Shown here: positions 39,194 through 53,192 of the stretch, one piece after another
Layout of the letters: every line of letters starts with the position of its first letter
Numbering within the stretch: the stretch's first letter is position 1
DNA from: Pelodera strongyloides
Taxonomy: Eukaryota > Nematoda > Chromadorea > Rhabditida > Rhabditidae
Length of the DNA: 64,000 bases
Assembly (NCBI GenBank): GCA_036852015.1
Contig: JAANDG010000300.1
Location: 1 to 64,000, forward strand
Direction: 5' to 3'
Position numbers and translations under genes: made by a program
The notes under the pieces: generated by a model
What the model saw: only the letters and a program-made list of their open reading frames with translations
The model's database searches: none
Told to the model about the DNA's origin: nothing

Positions 39194-41263
39194 TCAATGA
39201 TTGTAGGATGCGGCCGAGAAGTCGAGGTGCTGGGCTGGTTCATACTCGCTGAGAGGCTCAAATTGGACTCCGATTAGTTTTTGTGTGTAGACGTGAATAT
39301 TTACTTTGCTGGAATACGCTCCATCTGTATTTCTGCGTAGTTGACCTTTCAGATATTCGGCTGACGAAGAAACGTAGAGGAAGATAAATCTTTAACAAAC
39401 TGTATATTTAACAAAATGAAAGAACTAAATCGACATGCATTTCAGCACGAAAGACAATGGAGAGAAAATTGGCAGATCATATGGTAGAGAAAATTCTTAA
39501 AGTAATAGCTCAAGGTTCTTTAAGATTTTGTGTAGCAGGAAGAGCGGAAACCGTTGGCGCAAAAAGACACAAGTGATTTAGGATTCACATTTTGTCGCAG
39601 ACATCGTAAAAAAGGAAAGATGTCTGTATAATGCAAATCAAAGATGTCAAAATTAGTGGGCGGTCATGGAGTGGAGTATATAAAATACGACGGTAAAAAT
39701 TATGCCACATAAGTTAAGAAATTTTAAGAAAAATCTTATTTCCATGGCTTCGATTTGTCGTCGATTTATGGGCGCGTTCGGGATTGATTTTCCGAAAGGA
39801 AACTCGGCCAAATCCTCGTTCGGGATGGACAGTTTGCAAACGTTCCAATGCTTGGAGAAAACAAAAATACAGTATGAATTAGCTTGCGAAAAACGTTTCC
39901 CGCGCATATTTTTCAAATTTTCCATGCTAATTCATACTGTACTTTTTGTTTTCTCCAAGCATTAGAACGTTTCCAAAATGTCGATCCCGAACGAGGATTT
40001 TTCCGAGTTTCCTTTCGGAAAATCAATCCCGAACGCGCCCTAAAGCATTCTGTAGACCTCAGACGCCGTAAATCCCATGTCTTTCACCAGCGCTGCGTTC
40101 CTGCGTTGCGAGCAAGGGTGCCATTTAGAAAGTGAGTGAGAGCAGATGCGACGAAAGAGAATATGGTAGGAGACAGAGATATAAATGTTCTAAAATATAC
40201 AGTTCAGCGGAGACTCAGGAAAAAAAACTGCTAACCATAAGTATCCCTATTTTCGAGTGAATTTGGTCAAAGAAAACAATAAACATACAGAACAAAACAC
40301 AAATGTACGCTTTGAATAAAAAAAACAGCGATCATGCCAAAGAAAACCCCTACATGATATAACATATCATGGGGATCATTGGTGCAAACGTTAAAGGGAT
40401 GGGGTCACTTGACAATCGTTTGGTTGTTTTTATTTTTATCAAGTTAAAAAAAATTAAGGTCAAATATGGTCCCAATATCAAATCATAAGCTCAAGTAATA
40501 TGCTCATTTTTGTCTCAAATCCCCAATCTTCCCGTATAGTTCGGAGAAAACTTTTCCAAAGTGGACTTGTCTACTGATAAATTTGTTTGTGTCATCTCAA
40601 CAGTAAATTTGCATATAAAACCTCGGATTGCAATTAGAAGAATATTCCTGCATTTTTTTCTTTGAAAAGTCGATACAGGCTCGATATCAATGAGGAGTCG
40701 CTCTTATTGTTAGTGCATGATTTACTGTTTGTGATACGTGGTACACTAGACGAAATTAAGGTGAATGACAAACCACCAGTTCAAGCAGTTGGGCGAACAC
40801 TTTTACAAAAGCCCAATTCCAAAAATAGTTTACTTTCTATTTATGATTTTTAATTAACCTTGGTTAATGGCAAAATTGCAATATTGAAAAGCAATAAACA
40901 GTTCCACCCCATGTACACGACGGTAAAGACGGTGTCTCCCATATATGCATGTGATTGGCTTGTCTTTTGTACTGTTGTGTTTGTAATTTAAACAAACTGT
41001 AAGCCTCGCGATAGAACAGAGTAAAGGAACGTGTGGCGGCGGGGATCGTTGTTCATGCCTTCAAATCATCATGGTGTGCAGATGAAGCAATAGCAAATAT
41101 CATTGTTTATTCAAGGGAGGTAATCAGAGAAAGTTAACATGGGTCGTGGGTCGGCGGCCTCCCGTTCGTTCCTTCCGCTCTCCTTTTATAGCGCAAGTCG
41201 GTCGATCACTGAAATCATATTTGTTATTGGGGAAATGACGTCTGATCTCGTGATGTCTGCCAT
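39194..41263 (-). CDS. Unrecognised gene: terminal exon, possible first exon
   Basis: The terminal exon 39194-39360 follows an excellent pyrimidine-rich acceptor (TTTCTTCGTCAG) and reads EYLKGQLRRNTDGAYSSKVN, then IHVYTQKLIGVQFEPLSEYE, ending AASYNH and a stop. A possible first exon is 41210-41263, reading MADITRSDVISPITNMIS before a gtgatc donor; its link to the terminal exon is unproven because phases do not match without an intermediate exon. Function unknown. The gene would sit between the AP-2 gene and the RING gene, all in the same orientation. Confidence 0.35.
39769..40041. mobile_element. Foldback element with long arms
   Basis: The left arm from GGGCGCGTTCGGGATTGATT (39769) through 39880 and the right arm 39927-40041 are near-exact inverted copies, about 110 bp each, around a short loop. 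Ends are TGGGCGCG and CGCGCCC flanked by TA on each side, suggesting a TA target site. No coding capacity. Confidence 0.8.
40662..40853 (+). other. Coding-like ORF of unknown origin
   Basis: A 63-codon open frame (RYRLDINEESLLLLVHDLLF, then GTLDEIKVNDKPPVQAVGRT) has protein-like composition but no domain I recognise. An internal gtgaat could act as a donor. It could be an exon, a transposon remnant, or chance. Confidence 0.2.
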
Positions 41264-42306
41264 GTTCCTCCCGCGCAACAGCTGATCGCTGTTGCCCGGG
41301 TGTTGGCTGTATCTTGGGGAGGGGTTGGCTTACAACAGCACAATCATACATACAAACTGCTTCTAAATAGATCTTTACTGTTATTAGTGCAAACATCAAA
41401 ACCTTTGAAACGGAACGGTAAAGCAAAAACAATCATATTGAATGACAATAAAACGAAAGTTTTCCGGGGAAACTATATACAGTAGTAGCTCGTCATTCTT
41501 TCATAGCATTTGGGGAAAACACACACGTGACAAAGAAAACTGAGGATTACAAGAAAAGGGTGGGACAACAAATACACTGGTTTCCAAATTGCTTGAATCT
41601 ACTCAACATTTAAACAACGAAGTGATCAATTCTAGATTCTTTCTTCATCCTCATGGGAAAGTTCCAGAAAGTTTCACTCTTTTTAAAGGGAATCTATCTT
41701 CATGTCCCGGATAAAGAACGGCATTAGTTGTCTTTGAACTGAGTTGAAGTTGTCAAAAAATATGAAAATGGACAATTACGTGGCCAGTTTGGAAACCAGA
41801 GTAATTCTAACTAACCATAAACAGCTACGGAAACTAATGCATTGGCAAAGCTAATGGTACATATGTACAACCTGGCAAAATGGAAAGAAACAACAATCAT
41901 TGGGTAAGTGAAGAAAGTGAGTTCAATTGTCCAACAAAGCAAACACATAAAGGATCATCAGAAGTGAATAAGAAATATAAGGCATCGGGAGAAGTGAACA
42001 ATTGATAATTTCTGTAAACAACACATTATACGAATGTTGGCACGAGACGAACTGACTAAAATGTCTCGAATTACTAGTTTGAACCAGAAGATGGACTAAA
42101 TACTTTTGAAGATAAAACAACGAAAACATACAGAACTCGGAGTGCGGAACAAACAGAGTGAAACAAGCAGTAGAAAAGTCTATACGTGATCCTAGTCAAG
42201 CAACAAATAATAGAACACCGGAAATTATATAAGCAAATGATTCACGGGATAAACCTTTACGACAAGAGGAGATAATAACACACAGGTGAGCTTGAATATA
42301 ATACTC

Positions 42307-42703
42307 TTACAGGGTCATTCCCAATTCAGGTAACCTATATTTTTGATCCATCCATCTGATTCTGCGTGTCAAATATAGTAGGATACAATATTTTCCAATT
42401 TCCAGGCAGCAATTTACCGTAGCCAGTGTTACCCAGTAATTTATCGCAGTAGTCACGCCCACTCGCGCTGGTTGGCCAGTATGCTATATTGGGCGTGACA
42501 ATCGTGTTGTTGGCGAATCAGCGCGAATGGGTGCGACAATTGCGATAAATTCCTAGGTAACACTGGTTATGGTAAATTGCTGAATTCTGGGTGAATTTTA
42601 CGCCTGAAAATTGGAAAAATATTGTACACTACTATATTTGACGCGGAGAATCAGATGGAGTGCTCAAAAATATGGGTTACCTGAATTGGGTCTGACCCTT
42701 TAA
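42307..42703. mobile_element. TTAA MITE, family A copy 1
   Basis: Near-palindromic: left ACAGGGTCATTCCCAATTCA, right ends GGGTCTGACCCTTTAA. Subterminal TCTGATTCT and CAAATATAGTAG blocks and the central CGCCCACTCGCGCTGGTTGG recur inverted within it and in the copy at 58156-58756. The left TTAA is mutated to TTAC. Confidence 0.8.
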
Positions 42704-42986
42704 GGTTGAATAGTTGTGGCTGCTTTCAACAATAATGCATTTTGATGTTCTTTCTCTCATAATACATCATCCGTTATGGGGATTATTATTTCCGTTTGAA
42801 AAATATACATAATTGTTCAAACAGGAAATATTGGATAATGGCTTATTTTATTTCGAATTGTCTCTATGGGGCCCAATATTACAATTAGCTCACTAAGTGC
42901 ATGCAAACCATAAAAAATAATAATATGCAGTTTCATTTTGCTTTTGGAAAAAGGAATTTTAGCAAAAACGCTCGATTTGAAGTTGT

Positions 42987-45900
42987 TCAGGAGAATTTTG
43001 GAGGTTGGAAGTTATTAAGTTTGATCAGTTCGGCTTGAAGGATAGCTGCTAGGGTGGGGCTTGACTGAAGGAGGGCTGGGTCCAATCCTTGCAACAACGG
43101 ATGTGTGCTCTGCACGGGTTGTGGCTCATTCAAACGTTCAAGACATTCGGTAATATATCTGAAAATAATTATCTCTCTGTTTTCTTCCAGCCTAGCGCAC
43201 AAATGCAAACACTGTGAGAACAATTAATGTGCATGAATGTTATATCAAGCAACAATATATCCAGCAACAAAATACCTCAGAACAAAAGTGCGAAGAAATA
43301 CTTACTTCTGTAAGCAGTTCATGGCTGCTAGGATAGCTGGCGTTCCAAATCCATGCGTTGAGAGCGAAAAGTTGGTAAGCGCCGACTGCGTGCTCCCATC
43401 CACAATGGCGTCCGGCTTTTGATTTTGCATAGGCGAGCGATCGCACGAGAGAACTTCCGTGAACTCACGCAATACGGTCCTGCAGTGAATCGTTTTAAGA
43501 AGAGCTAATGTCTTTACCACATGGGCCGGCTGAAGCTGGTACAACATAATGTATTACTAGAAACATTAAAGGGACGCGGTCACCGTTTTGATCCTTATGT
43601 ATACTTTGTGTTTTTATTAACTGCACAGTATGAAAAACGTAGTGTTGGAAAAAATCCGACGAAAAACGCTGTTTTCTGCGAGAAATTCATTGATTAAAAA
43701 AGTTGCGTCCGATCCAAGGTCCACAGTTTGCCATAGAAAACCAAATGTTATAATGCCCACGAGGTATTCGACCGATTAATTAGTGGAATAACGTTTGTCG
43801 AGTCATTATCAGCACGGCCATATGCTGGACAATTACTAGGGTTACGGTGCGTATTGGTTCGAGGACAACATTTTTCGTCATCGTTTTACTCGCTGTTGTC
43901 GCATTTCTTGCAAAACATTTTCCCAACACTATGCGTTATAAACTGTGAAGATAATAAAAAACACGAAGTATACATAAGGGCCAAAACGGTGACCGCGTCC
44001 CTTTAACGGGATGATGGTATCGAATCTATATTTAACAATGATTATAAAATAAACTATAAACACTGTATTTGGATAATGGGCGCAGATCCTGCACTTCCAT
44101 ACAAAGAAGGCAATGATATAATAGAAAACAACTCGACTTTTTCGACTTTTTGAAAGAAGCAAACATTTTCGACTCATATCTTTGTGGTGGGTTCGTTTTA
44201 GTAGTTTTTTTTTCAACACGTTTCCTTGATTCAAATGTAGTTACACTTGAAAGACGAGACAACTGGGAATTGCTACTGGTTCATGTAATTGTCATAATCC
44301 TCCCAATACTGGCATGTGGACCTTCGAAATGCAGTAAACATATGTGCATTGCACTAAATATAGAATTCATAATACTTGGCGGCCCGCAGCATCTCCTTCC
44401 GCTTCTCCTGGTCTCTTTCCGTTGTCTGATCCCGGTGTACTTTCTCTGCAATCACTCCCGCTGGGAATTCCGCGTTGCAGACGAATGTGAAATCTCGTGC
44501 AAGATGCAAAGCTTCACCTAAAGTAATAAATTGAGCAAACGGTATTCTTCTGGAATAGTTACTTTAAAGGCCGTCTATTATTATTGTTTTATCTGTGCAT
44601 GCTTTATTTTGTGCATTTATTATTAATAAAAGTTGTTATTACTATAACTATTATCTGTAAATAACTTCCTTAAGTGCAAAGAGGCCTGAATTCAAAACTG
44701 TATAGTTGAGGGTTTTAATTGTAAAAACATATTATTAATGGAAGTACTCAAAACTTGTCCCATCATCCACGATTACATATGGGGAACATGACCATGACGC
44801 CAAAAAATGACAGCTGCGCTCCTTTGCTCACACAAAAAAATCTTCAAAGAAAGTTACAGGTGCGATATATATGTGTGCGCACAAGTTCATTACGGAGGTG
44901 AACTTATAGGTTTTCAAACGCGTGGTCCAAAAATTTGGGAGCAAATAATATAATTGAATACCTAAAATCTTCGAGCTTTTTTATACCTCCCGTCTGGACG
45001 GCCCTTGTCAAAATTGTATTTCCAGATCTAATGGAGACCGCCTAGTCCGGATAGTAGTCTACTAGTTTGTACTCTTCGTCTTATTCTGTAGATTTCTATT
45101 TCTGAAGCGGTAGTTGTCCGTCCGTGACCCCACCATTTCTGTTCAATCATGTTCATTGTAGTGGTCCATCTCATACTACTAACCGTCCACAGTTTCACTA
45201 ATTGTTATATGTGTGTCCCTGCTTGTTTTGTATTGTTTGTTTGTGCGGGTCGCGCAATTTATTTTGTGATTGTAGATGTCTTCCCGAAATCTTTTTTTTT
45301 CCGCATTCCCATGTGCTATTCGACCGACAAGTATGTATGATAGTTTTTTTTTATTTGCCGTTAATTATTCTACTGTCTTGCTGGTGACGAATGAAGAAAC
45401 ATTGGAAATCAAAGTTCGGGCCACCCTGTTTCAAACAAGAGTGGAAAAAACTCGAAGATTTCTTATATTTTCCAGGACCCAAAAGCTCCAGTCATCCCCT
45501 TGCTACATTTCCGTTCCGGGGCGGTCCATTCCAAAAAAGCTCAAATGAAACTCGCAGCTATGCCATGTTTGTTGTAGAAAACACGATCTATACGCTTAAA
45601 AAACAGACGTGGTATTGGGTAGACGCAGGGGGAGAGGGGCATTTGGGAAAAGAATTCATGTGTACATTTGGGCCGGGAAGCCGCCGGTAAAAACGGCACT
45701 GTTTGACTTTTCTCTCGAAAACGCATACTCACAAACTGTATTCCACATAATGCCAACGGGCGTTGTTGTCACAGCCGATGACGCATTTCATGCAAGAGAT
45801 GGCCTTAGGAATTATGAAAAATCATATAAAATGAAGGAATATGATGTTTTTCTCAACAAAGCTCCCACTGGTATTTGGCTAACAAATCATATAATGGCTG

Positions 45901-46923
45901 TGATAGTATGAGAACTTGGTGTGTAAATGATTCACAGTGACTGTAAAAACATGTGTTGCGAGACAAATGTGACAATGTAAAAGCGAACCTTCCACTAATG
46001 AAGTAAGTAACGTGACACTTCCCGCCTTTCTCCTGCCAGCTGGTAGTGAGAGACCAATCTTCTCCAGAGAATCTCGCAGTGATTTTCCACCATTTTTCGA
46101 TTTCGCTCTATAATTATGTTTATTTTAATTCAGTTTCTCTAACAAATGCGGAGACGTACTTCATGCTGGCAATGAATACAATGGATAATTTTTTTGTCGT
46201 TGTCATTGAAAAATCAAGATTTTTTAACATGTAGATCCAACCAAAGTTAGCGCCCCCTCCATCAGAAACTTCAGAATGTAAGTAGCTCCGGCAGCCTCTC
46301 TTTTATGTCAGCATGGCAGAATGAGGGTGAAAGGGAGACGAGGCTCCGTCCGCCCAGATCATTCCGTTGTGTGCACAAGGCCTTCCGGACACCCCCAACT
46401 CTCTTTGCCTCGCACTCTCACTTTCTCTGCCAAACCCATACAATATTCGTTATCGCCCTATCGCTCTTAATCTCTCGGTCCTTCCCTCTGTCAGTCTCGG
46501 GCAGAGAGACACGTAGCACGTGAGAGAGACAGGAGGACAGCATTCCAGGTTCGCATCTTCCAGACGCAGTCAGCGGCACACAGCCAGAATGCCATGCTAA
46601 TTTAAGACTTTACCGGCTATGGACTATGCAGTTTTTATTTGTAAATGACAATTTGTGACGAGAAAGATAACGATCAACTAGTCACCAATTATATATGGAT
46701 CCAAGAGAGATTTCAGTCCTCTCTGAGTTCCTTATCCGATAAAATGATTCCTCAATATGTATTTCATAAAAATCATATGTAATGGGTGATTAAGTCCAAG
46801 TGCATCGGTCATTTGTGCATATTGGAGGCAAGCTTCCCTAGACAAAGAAGTACACGACAGCTGAGCCCATGTGGTAAATGAATGGTATTGCGGTAAGACG
46901 TGACGCGACGAATTGAAACCATG

Positions 46924-46966
<43 letters not shown>

Positions 46967-49848
46967 AGTGCCATCGAACAAAGATCTTTGTCCGGCAAGG
47001 ACTGTGTTACTCCAACCATGTAAAATGCCGTGTATATATCCAAGGATTGTAGCTATTAATTCATTAGTGAAGGAAGCCAATCTTGTGGTTGGTCTCAAAT
47101 CGGTCTAAATAAGCAAAACAAACGAACCTTCTAAGAATTCCGCCAAGAATTGAAGCATTCAAAGACTCAGGTGGCGATAGACGACGTTGTAACTGAAACA
47201 AATATGTTGTTTAATGTTTAATAACTATATACAAATTATGGCCGTTGGCGAATAACCATATGAGGCGGTCGTGTTTCTGAATTTTTTCCAACATCTTTGC
47301 AAACCAGAAGTTTAATAACTGAAGTCTTTCCAGGTTTATTTTAAGCGTAGATGATCTTTTCCATTACGGTACTTATTGTTCCCTGACCACCAGGAGCTTT
47401 GACCATTCCCTTTCATAGTGTACACAGTTTCTCCGCTTTGCCAACTCTCGAGGTGGTGTTGGCGCGCGCCGGGAGTAGTTGAGGCAACCGGTTATCGGCA
47501 ACAGAGAAGAGAGGCGAGCGATAAGGCACAGAAGGAGTAACCGATGCAGAGAGAGAGAAACACTGTTTCACAAAACAGCGAGAAAAGCGAAAGTGGTCAC
47601 TTGAAACACATGAGTTCGCTGCCCACAGCCATTTCCCATGATGATAAAATCAGCGGAGAGAAAACACAACAATATACCACATAGAAAGCGCGAAAACACG
47701 ACGGCTTATTGCCACCGGAGTGCCCACTGTCGTGGTAATATCAGAATGATGTTCAAAACGTCGTGGCAAGATGAGTTACATACACACATAAACCCCATAT
47801 TTCGGTTTACTACTTTATTTCACAATGAACTCCATTTATTTTTTTTTTTCACTCATGACAGACAGCGCTCTCAATGTATTCTAATAAAACATGAACTAAT
47901 AAGAATATACAATGACGATCGACACAAGCGGTGCCAATAGAGCTTGATATTGTATATGAAGTTAATCAAACTATTTCTTATAATATAGATGAGTGATATA
48001 TCCACTTGCGAGTCTCCGTTTCCGCTTCCTGTTATTCGCTCTATGTCTCTTTCACTACCAACCGCGTTTTAGAGAAACACTGCCCCTCCGCCTGAAATGT
48101 TTGCTCCCGCATAAAAAGTATGCGCGTTCAACAAAGAAAAGTCAATTCCAAATAGGCCCGTTCCGGTTTCCGCATTTCAATGTGATTATATACATACTCA
48201 GACTATTTCAAATAACCAATACCCCCTCAAGAATTGTCTCAAATGCCCTGCACGACGCGTAGAGGAGATATGGTGGGTTTTTTATTCCGGACAGCGTGCA
48301 AGACAACGCACGGCTGCGGGCACGTCGAGACCGGCTCTTCCGTTTCCTTGCCCGAGGGTTGCATTCTCTGGAGCGTTCGCGGGCGCAAAGTGTCATGAGC
48401 AGCGCTGCTGATCGGAAAGCAAACAGACGCGGCAGCAGAAATAACACACGCCGCTTGCAGGTACACAGGAAGTCTTTGGTTCCGCCAAATACACACGCGA
48501 GATGGGGCAGCGCGTTTTTCATGCGGCATCCTTCCGCCTGCGGGCGATCACAAAGCAATAATCGCGGAGTTAATTAAAAGAAATATACTGAAATAGTATA
48601 ATTACCACTGTTGTTTTGATAAGATGCTAACGATAACGGGAAAATGTGTGACAAACTTGGTTGGTACATTTGGTTGGCTCTTAACCACAACACACGCGGA
48701 ATAGCTATCATTTATGAACAGCAGATTATGCTGATGACCATTGTAACAACGTAGCACTTTGGTGAGCGTGAAACGGCTGGATTGGTGGATGCATGTTGTG
48801 AAAAGGTGTACTGTCATGTGCTAGAAATGCTCATACCTGTTACATATTGGAAGAATGGTGCATCAAAATTGATGCGGTGCGGTATAGTTTTTGAAGACGT
48901 CAAGTACACGTAAAGACTGTTTTTTTTCGCATATTAAATTGTTTCGGCGTTGTTCATGACTTATGAGACGCATGGTGGAGCGTGGGAAACTGTTCCTTTC
49001 CGCGCTCTGTTTGACCAGACAAGAGTCTGGCATTGTATTGTGTGCCTGAGGGCATGAGTTTTGCGCAGTCTTGAGACTGTGACTAACTGCCTCCCCCATC
49101 CCCGCAATTCTACCGTCTGACCTTTCTCTCATGGCATGTGTGTTTCAGAGACCATTCACCCCAGGGAACTGTCCTCTGTCTCTCTCCCGGCATTCAGATC
49201 GATTTCTTGCCTCCCGGTATTTTCACTCTTTCGACCTTTCCCGTTGAGTTTGAAATTGTAAAAGGAGAGAAAAAAAATTTCTCCTCTTTTCTCCCCCCCC
49301 CTCTTTTACTTCACCGACACATCGCAAAAATGAACGGCTGACGAATGCAAATAATTAAGGACGTACGGAGTGATTACTCGAATTGTCAGGCTTTCTCCGC
49401 AAGCAAGTACGACATCCAAGGATTTATGAAACAGCGAGAACGGTCAGAAGTTATCAAAGCATGACCATAAACAAGGAATCTAATAACCCCATATTAAAGA
49501 GAAAGAAATATATGATCTTCACGCTATGAGCGCATATGAGTATGTATGTACTTCAAATGACGATTCCATTTCTAATTTCAGAATCACTCTGAAAATAGTA
49601 GTGTCCGGCGCGCATTCCTCCGATTTAAAATTGTTGTCATTGTTATTTGCCAAGGTCAGTGGGCATTAGCACGAAAATCGCCCGCGGGAGGTTCTGCTCC
49701 CGAACCTCTTGATTGTGCTTAGTCTATCCAGGCTCTCTCACACTCAGAACAATTGCGAATTTGAAGGTCGAAAAAGAATGCAAGAAAGGGTCAGAAATTT
49801 GCATCATTTTCAGAAAAAGGAGAAATAGTGAAAGAGAGAAATGAAAAC

Positions 49849-49890
<42 letters not shown>

Positions 49891-51993
49891 CGAGAGCGAC
49901 GGAACAGCATGCGGAGGGAGAAGAGAGGCTAGAGAAGATAGAAAGGAGGCGGACGATATGGACGAGAGGTAGGAGAGAAAGCAGAGAATCGGAGGGAAAG
50001 AACAAAGACGAGAGTAAATTAGAGACATACAGACGAAAGCACCACAAAAGTAGAAAGAAGTAACAAAAGTTACGTTTTATAGTGCGCAGTCCCCTCTCGC
50101 CTTCTCTACATATTAAGTTGTTATGTAGCGATATTTCAAGAGAAAGGGAGTCTTGGAGAACACTGTAGGGAATGCATGGATTGGGCGGGATCGGTTCTAA
50201 GGTAAACCCGAATTTCAGATCTCTACAGTGAGCCGATTATTCGAGCCAACGTTGCCTAATTAAAAAAAAAAAACATTTTATTAGATTGCTACGGGATATA
50301 TATACGATTCTATCATCGATTTGTTGCCCATCCTTTGTTGGAAGTGTGAGGCGCGTGAAAGACTGATAAAAACGCATATCAATAGGCCCAAGGGCCGATA
50401 TAGTGTTAGAGTGGGTGCCGAAGAGAGCAGAAAGACACGCTGCCTAATTCAGGGCGCCCTTTTCAGGAACAAAAAACATCAATAATCAATGGCATGCATG
50501 AGCCTCGAGGCGCCAAATACCGATCGAACTGACGAGAAAAGCACAACACGCAATACGGAAGAAAATTACAAAAATACACAAAAACGACGCCGGAAAAGGA
50601 GTAGAAGTCTGAAGGACGAGAGCATATTTTCTATTCTATAAACTAAGGTCACAAAATAAATAAATACATAAATAAACAAATAAGTAAATACGAAAATTTT
50701 GGTTTTCCCACCTCGGCCACAGTGACTTTGTACTTGGAGGTCGATGAAAGAAGGGATAACCTCCCGGGGACAGAGCAGAACACATCTCCTGGATTTGCTG
50801 GTCCCGGGGACGGGGATATGCACTCTGTCGATCCTGACTCCTCATTTGTGCCCTGATCGGAGCTTTCAGAGTCATAGTAATGCTCTTCCTCTGTCGTTTG
50901 TTCTTCTTCCTTAATTCAAATATACAAGTGTTGACATATGCCTAAACATTCCTGAACCTTGTTCCTTAATTCCTAACAGAGTTCGTGGTTCTCTCTCAAC
51001 CGTATGTTATGTATCACGTTGTTGTGAAAGTTTTGAGAGAGACCCGTGAATGAGTAGATAAAAAAACCTACTCTCGATTAGTTACTCGATCGATATTACC
51101 GGTGAATACTGCCGGCAAGCCAAACTGCCGAGAGAGAAGAATGGACTAACGAGAGATACGAAAAGATAAAAATGGTGGATCACATGGTTTGAACAGAAGA
51201 GAAACAACCGTAAATAGATTTCTTTACCAATGCATGAGACATTGGTCAAATAAGTAATCAGACGCTTTCATGTTCCATCCACACAGTTGATCAATCCTTT
51301 CACGCTCTTAGTTGTGCGCAACTGACATTACAATGATTGGAATAATATAGAACCAACAATATAAACTGTGCGCAGTACGCAAGAAAATTTCAACAGATAA
51401 GTGGGAGACAGAGCACACGTGATGTCCAAATAACACTATGAAACAACGTCAACAAAAACTGGGCGCCGTAAACAAGGTTTGCACACGAACCTTCTTGATG
51501 AAAAGGTCCGCAGTGAATACTGGACTCTCCTTTGGCTGTGTGACGGGCAATATCGTAGTAGTATCTGATAGCTCTGTGAAAACTGGCGACTTCTTGGACT
51601 GTGTAGCTGAGTCTATTGGTGAGGCTGGCCGTTTCTGCTGGATCTTTTGTTGAAGTGCAGTTGATATCCTAAACAAGCCAAATAGAGAACATGAAGCGTA
51701 TGAGGAACAGTACTACCAATAAAGCAAGAAATTGGAGTAGTACCCTTAATCCTGAGGGGTTTTAGAGTGAGGCGTAATATCGTAATATATTCTCTTTTCG
51801 ACTGGTCTTAAAAGCCACTGGTCCATCTAGTCTAATAAAAGAAGTTGAGATCTGACAAGGGAACGCTGCCAACTGGCTGGATAAACGCCAGGGAAAGAAC
51901 ATGGATGAGGTCCCGAACGAGATCATTAAAAGTAAATGTATTCTCTGACCTGTCAATTGAAGTGCGGTCCTGGGAGGAGTTGAGCATGAGCAT
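42987..51993 (-). CDS. TFAP2: AP-2 transcription factor
   Basis: Sequence-specific activator/repressor that binds GC-rich sites as a dimer. Exons 51950-51993, 51491-51668, 50712-50909, 47128-47192, 45989-46107, 44376-44517, 43306-43479 and 42987-43158 join in phase to 363 residues. The AP-2 domain is unmistakable: [108 protein letters not shown] and a helical C-terminus ([25 protein letters not shown]). The N-terminal transactivation part is short (about 110 residues), and the PPxY-type motif common in animal AP-2 is not evident. The first ATG lies in the 51950 exon just before a gtcaga donor. Introns are large: the 3.5-kb one before 47192 has a GC-rich core and the one before 43479 contains a MITE. 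The C. elegans counterparts are the aptf genes. Confidence 0.93.
43566..44006. mobile_element. TTAA MITE, family B copy
   Basis: Begins TTAAAGGGACGCGGTCACCG and ends CGGTGACCGCGTCCCTTTAA, with extended inverted similarity (TATACTTTGTG/ CACGAAGTATA). Perfect TTAA at both ends. In an AP-2 intron, 87 bp from the acceptor of exon 43306-43479. Confidence 0.88.
46926..46966. repeat. (TC)n microsatellite
   Basis: Uninterrupted TC run of about 20 units in an AP-2 intron. Confidence 0.9.
49854..49889. repeat. (GA)n microsatellite
   Basis: GA run in the large AP-2 intron, flanked by a purine-rich region to about 50040. Confidence 0.9.
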
Positions 51994-53100
51994 GTCGTGC
52001 CCTCTCTGGGGTTCCTATGGCCGGGGCTGCCTGCGGGGACCCCCATAATCGGGGGCGGAGACACAAAATAGAGAGCGTGTCTCGCGCTGAGGCGCAGGCA
52101 AACCCATCGGCCGCCCATAGCCAAACAGTACGCGCACTCTCTTTCTCTTCTGCCATTCAGCTAAAATTATCACTCCTGAAGCGGACCAGATTTCAAAGTG
52201 GCAAGCTGAAGAATTTGTAAAGCAACGGTCTTCAGGGAGCTTTTGAAAGGACTATTCTCTCTTATTGCCAGGTTCAACGTCTTACGAATACTGCCGGTCT
52301 ACCTACCTGGTTGGTTGGATTCGTTCCTTCCAGTGCCTGTTATTGTAAATACAGGAAAGCCAATGAAGTGACGAAGTCGATGGAATAATGTCGATGGTAT
52401 TTGAAAGAAAACAGATCACTCACTGCCAAACACTAAACATTCTGGCATGCAGGATTCATAAGATGCTGAACCTGACAATAACAATAAGATGGATTACTCT
52501 CCTCTCAACATCATGTTTGAGATAAAATTTTACTTATGTAGCATTAACCCAACAAATATTGGCGTTCATATATACAAGAAATATCTTTTCAGAAAATGAA
52601 GGAAAATCAGGTTATTATTAACTCTTTATTCCACAAAAAATTGTGAGTTTAGTTGTGGCATCACTTTTCAAGTCTTTGTTAATGGATTCCATTACCCTTG
52701 TTCATGCTAACTAACCTTCCAACACAAAATATGTATGCAGTTCTTCACGACTTCATATGTTAGTACGCATTAGCACAAAGGCGCTGCGACTTGTAGCATC
52801 TGTAAAGTATTCAGTTTCATATATAAACTGTCTTTTATTCGTCCGGCTTTCGCGTTCTTTGATCAAATTTATCTCTAGTTGACGATCTCCTGAAGTATCT
52901 TGTTACAATACAATGGTAGCCAGTCTGTTCCTTCCTTTAGTGCTCCCTGAACGCCCAATTGTGCTTCTTGTCAGATATATACAATAGTGCTACAACACAA
53001 TCTTCTGACTGAGATGATCGAGATATACGGTTCGAGAGCAGCATAGTCCTTTAAGGTAGAAGATCTTCAAAGCATCAATATTATAAGGCAATCCAGAACA

Positions 53101-53192
53101 CATTCAAAATGTGCAATCAATATTATGGAAGATATTCAGTAACAATTGAATGGCCATCACCATGATCATCTGGAACAAATTCACGTGAGTAT
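53101..53192 (+). repeat. Dispersed repeat, copy 2
   Basis: Resembles 27515-27606. Both copies share a frame reading RYS-x-TIEWP, interrupted by stops. Confidence 0.5.

Noticed and set aside
41182..41191. TATAAAAGG on the minus strand as a core promoter
   Set aside because: The match is good but no gene start could be tied to it, and a candidate coding exon lies upstream of it.
45391..45911. ORFs of about 100 codons on plus
   Set aside because: Within an AP-2 intron, opposite strand, no domain recognised.
48208..48577. Overlapping ORFs on both strands in a GC-rich patch
   Set aside because: They lie inside an AP-2 intron, lack splice framing, and are explained by GC-rich composition with few stops.
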